From contig NW_013651957.1 in the NCBI RefSeq assembly GCF_000499385.1, forward strand, positions 26,103 through 90,102: a stretch of 64,000 bases of DNA, in the 5' to 3' direction. The position numbers were made by a program, and so were the translations under genes. The notes beneath the pieces are model-generated. The model ran no database searches, was not told the origin of the DNA, and saw only the letters and a program-made list of their open reading frames with translations. Shown here piece by piece: positions 61,134 through 64,000 of this stretch. Origin of the DNA: Eimeria necatrix. Lineage: Eukaryota; Apicomplexa; Conoidasida; Eucoccidiorida; Eimeriidae. The first letter of the stretch is position 1; each line of letters starts with the position of its first letter.

Positions 61134-61424
61134 ATGGGGCCTGCTGCTCAGCGGCGCCCTCAGAAGGGCAGCGGCTTCGAGTCTGCAGCGGCTGCTTCTC
61201 CTGCTGCTGCTGCAGCAGCAGCAGCAGAACCTCTAGTGCTGCGGCAGCGCGTAGGGTTCACCGAAATGTCCTTCGTTTACTTCCCTGGCTCGGAGAAAGC
61301 CCGGGGAATCGCCCTTGGGCCGGCCGCGTGGCTGTTGGTGATTGTGCTGCTGCTGCTGCTGCTGGGACTCCTGCGGCTGTTTTCGGGGCCTGAGAGTGCT
61401 GCAGCTGCAGCAGCAGCAGAGTGA
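61134..61424 (+). CDS. Small tail-anchored protein, possible Sec61-beta, 96 aa
   Basis: The ORF starts MGPAAQRRPQKGSGF and ends in an Ala run. An Ala-rich hydrophilic N-terminal half is followed by FVYFPGSEKARGIALGP, then a single hydrophobic span (about 18 residues, mostly Leu/Val) and a short tail. Length, one C-terminal membrane anchor and the Y-x-n-S..G-x-x-x-GP pattern just before it recall Sec61-beta, the small subunit of the ER translocon. The family's usual RFYT.D motif is not cleanly present, so this is tentative. The frame is open further upstream (to 61026) but without ATG. No intron is needed. Confidence 0.4.
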   Translation: MGPAAQRRPQKGSGFESAAAASPAAAAAAAAEPLVLRQRVGFTEMSFVYFPGSEKARGIALGPAAWLLVIVLLLLLLGLLRLFSGPESAAAAAAAE

Positions 61425-62106
61425 CAAGCAGCAAAGTTGTCGGCACTGCTGCTGCTGATGCTGGCTTCATACCCTGCGTGGCTACAGCAGCAGAAGGCGA
61501 ACCACAGCAGCTCTACCATTTGCTGCTTCTGGGTCCGTAGCTGGAGCATTGGAAGCAACAGAAGCCTCCGCAGCAGCAGTAGCAGCAGCAGCAGCGGCTG
61601 CTGCTGCTGCTGATGGAAACGTTTCGATTTGCCTGAGGGCCTCGAGAACAGCTGAGCGGCTACAGAGGCCCTCTACAGCCGGCTCTACTCCGCTTGGACG
61701 GAAACAGCAGCAGCAGCAAAAGCTGCAGCAGCAGCAGCAGAAGCCTCTGCTGCTTCGATGCAGTTACTGGGTGGCCAATGTTTTTGCTTTTTTCTTTAGT
61801 CCTTCGTCTCATAGGACGACAGCCAAACGCAAAATCAAAAAACCATTTACGCCTTTCGAAGCAGCAGCAGCAACAGCAGCAACTGCTGCTGCTGCTCCAG
61901 TCTAGCTGACACTGCACTTGCAACGGCACGCTGAAGCTGCTTCCGCTGCGGAACCTTATATGTTGCTGCGCTGCTGCTGCTGCTGCTGCAGCTTCCCTAC
62001 AGCCGGAGCAGCAGCAACTGAGCCTGCTGCAGCTGCTGTTGCTGCATCGCCTTCTGCGGCAGCAGCTACGCGAGCAGCTTGAGCTGCAGCAGCAAGAGAA
62101 GGCAAT

Positions 62107-63126
62107 TCACTGCTCCTCTGCCGCAGCCAGCTGGCGTGCACTATCTGCTGCAGCAGCAGGCGCCACTGCTGCAGCAACTGCTGCGCCCCACGGCGACACA
62201 GCAGCTCGCTGGAGGCGGCTTTCGGCAACTGCAAAGGGAGCTGCAGCAGCAGAAGCAGCAGCAGAAGCAGCAGCAGAAGCAGCAGCAGCGCGTACTGAAC
62301 GCACATAACGTATAGAAGGAGCTGTACATACAGCCCTAATGGCCGGCGCCACTCTTTGGGCTCCTCTTTGCTGCTGCACTGCTTCCCCAACCAGCGTCAC
62401 CCCAGCTGAAGCAGCAGCAGCAGCTGCTGCTGCTGCAGCAGCTGCTGCTGTCGCTGCTGCATCTTCCGTTGCTGCTGGGCCAAACACGTCGCGCTCTGCG
62501 CGTATTTTGTGCTGATTGGCCACTTCTGGAATGGACTTGAGAACACCGTCTGCAGCAGCAGCCCTTGCTGCTGCTGCTGCTGGGTGCATGGAAAGAACTG
62601 TACTGTGTGGGCGCACTGCCGCTGCAGCAGCTGCTGCTGAAGCAACCGCCCCTGCAGCAACCGGCTGCTGCTGTGCTTGCTGCTTCTGCTGCAGCCTTGA
62701 GAGGGGGTCGGACGACGCAGCAGTTTGCTGCTGCTGATGCAGCTGATTGCGACAGTGCTGCTGCCGCAGCAGCCGCACACCTAGGTCAGCAGCACTGGCT
62801 GCTGCTATTTGCTGCTGCTGCTGTACCACCACGCCCCAGAGGTGCAGCAGCAGTCTTTCTAAGGCGACCGCGCCGGAGCAAAAAGGTGCACCATTTGTCA
62901 CAGCTGCAGCAGCAGCAGCAGCAGCAGCAACGGCACAGCGCAGCGATATATCAAAACTACCGAACTCTGCAAGCAGCAGCTAAGGCCGCAGCACAGACAC
63001 ATGCAGTCACAGCTGCAGCAGCAGAGACAGCAGCTCGTAGAGTTGCTGCTTACCTGCGTTCCAGCCGGAGAGAGGCGCACCCTCTGCAAGTAGACGGCCT
63101 AGCTTCGCCAGTTTGCTGCTGCTGTG

Positions 63127-63157
<31 letters not shown>

Positions 63158-63862
63158 GAGCGGAGGCAGGAGAGGGTCTGGAGCTCATGCCGCACAAGGG
63201 CCACAGCGAGCGCTGCCTCAACCTGCTGCTGCAGCAAAGACACAAGCACCCAGCACATCTCACTAGCGACTAGCAGCAAAACAGGGCGTCGATGGTGCAC
63301 CTGGTGTTCCCGCTGCTGCTACTACTGCTGCTGCTGCTGCAGTGTCACTCACATATGCTGCTTCTGCCCGTGCGCTTGAGGATGCTTCGCCTCCCCAGAA
63401 GTCCGCCCACACGCACCCATTGCTGCAGCCCCTTGCGCCACTTTGGGGGCGCTCCCGCCCTGCAATTACGCAGCAACGGCTGCTGCTGCAGCTGCTGCTG
63501 CTGCAGCTGCTGCAGCTTGCTGCAGAGCCTCCTGCGGTGTACAAACGCCGAAATTCCGCGAGCAGCAGCTGACATCCCCGGTGCTTCCTGCGGCAGCTAC
63601 AGCCAAAACATGGAGCAGGCGTGGCTTCCACCAGCTCGCCTGCGGCTGTGCTGCTGCTCTTGCTGCTGCTGCTGCTGCTGCCGCCTAACTGTAGCAGTAA
63701 GGAGGCCTCAATGAGAGGGCTCCGCAGCGCGGAAGTCGGCAAGAACAAAACTGGTTGCCAAAACAGCGCATGCCTGTTGCTGCTGGGCTGCTGCTGCATG
63801 CGCTGCTGAGGCATCTGCTGCTGCCGCTGCTGCTGCTGCTGCTGCTGCATCTGCTGCTGCAT

Positions 63863-63893
<31 letters not shown>

Positions 63894-63904
63894 TGCTGCT
63901 GCAT

Positions 63905-63977
<73 letters not shown>

Positions 63978-64000
63978 ATCTGCTGCTGCTGCTGCTGCAT
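62107..64000 (-). CDS. CAG-rich gene, 5' end outside the window
   Basis: The last exon 62107-62966 joins a preceding exon ending at 63054 (GCAG|GTAAGC..TTGCAG, phase 1; 87-nt intron) to give KLAKLGRLLAEGAPLSGWN followed by EFGSFDISLRCAV, a poly-Ala run and APFCSGAVALERLLLHLWGV. Upstream, 63055-63255 reads as helices (VEAALAVALVRHELQTLSCL). Further upstream, the frame from 63263 to the window edge is a long poly-Gln with interspersed Met, then a Ser/Cys-rich part; the join between these two is unresolved. The helical part might be HEAT-like, but I recognise no family. Plus-strand ORFs across this region are shadows. Confidence 0.52.
63822..64000. repeat. CTG/CAG trinucleotide tract with interruptions
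   Basis: About 180 bp of nearly uninterrupted CTG on the plus strand, broken by CAT, CTT and CCG codons, runs to the window edge. On the minus strand it encodes Gln with scattered Met, Lys and Arg. Confidence 0.95.

Noticed and set aside
61549..61905. 118-codon plus-strand ORF with Ala and Gln runs
   Set aside because: No ATG, no recognisable domain, and composition identical to repeat noise on both strands.
63822..64000. Regular short repeats that could be mistaken for a CRISPR-like array
   Set aside because: Continuous trinucleotide repeat with no spacers in a eukaryotic coding frame.
1..64000. tRNA, rRNA and snRNA genes
   Set aside because: I looked for T-arm words such as GGTTCGA; the hits (for example near 27660 and 44727) lacked a surrounding cloverleaf or lay in exons.

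Overview
The window looks like nuclear DNA of an apicomplexan coccidian, most probably an Eimeria species. Three things point there: intron-rich eukaryotic genes with GT..AG introns mostly of about 50-600 nt; coding sequence swollen by homopolymer runs of Ala, Gln, Ser and Leu written as CAG/GCA/AGC repeats; and alternation of ordinary-complexity DNA (about 1-29.9 kb, 49-60.8 kb) with CAG-dense blocks (about 29.9-39 kb, 41.4-48.7 kb, 60.9-64 kb). The gene set includes a calcium-dependent protein kinase fold, which among parasites is typical of apicomplexans. No organelle, viral, CRISPR or bacterial features were seen. All splice models were built by hand from reading-frame phase, GT/AG sites and family motifs; positions are plus-strand coordinates.

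Layout. 1.25-2.2 kb: weak minus-strand coding signal. 2.3-5.6 kb: multi-exon coiled-coil protein (-). 7.15-8.68 kb: secreted, beta-rich 469-aa protein (+). 9.7-16.9 kb: DNA topoisomerase III (-) in at least 28 tiny exons. 17.6-18.6 kb: unresolved exon-like pieces on both strands. 19.37-19.89 kb: small 99-aa membrane protein (-). 20.69-21.27 kb: small 143-aa protein (+). 21.47-26.66 kb: 17-exon CDPK-like protein whose catalytic residues are lost (+). 26.7-29.9 kb: no firm gene. 29.9-34.8 kb: very large helical Ala/Gln-rich protein (-). 35.9-39.3 kb: DCC1-like cohesion/clamp-loader subunit (+). 41.76-48.52 kb: FAD aromatic-ring monooxygenase of 1,321 aa (+). 49.45-52.66 kb: minimal NEK kinase, 282 aa (-). 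55.03-58.88 kb: mitochondrial proline dehydrogenase, 671 aa (-). 61.13-61.42 kb: possible Sec61-beta (+). 62.1-64.0 kb: CAG-rich gene running off the right edge (-).

The genes do not form a pathway cluster. Two of them, TOP3 and DCC1, act in DNA replication and recombination, PRODH and perhaps the two small proteins act in mitochondria, and the kinases are regulatory. The most interesting items are the degenerate CDPK with degraded EF-hands, two independent GC-AG introns, a decayed tandem exon copy in the zinc-finger tail of TOP3, and two compact unrecognised genes whose splice phases close perfectly.
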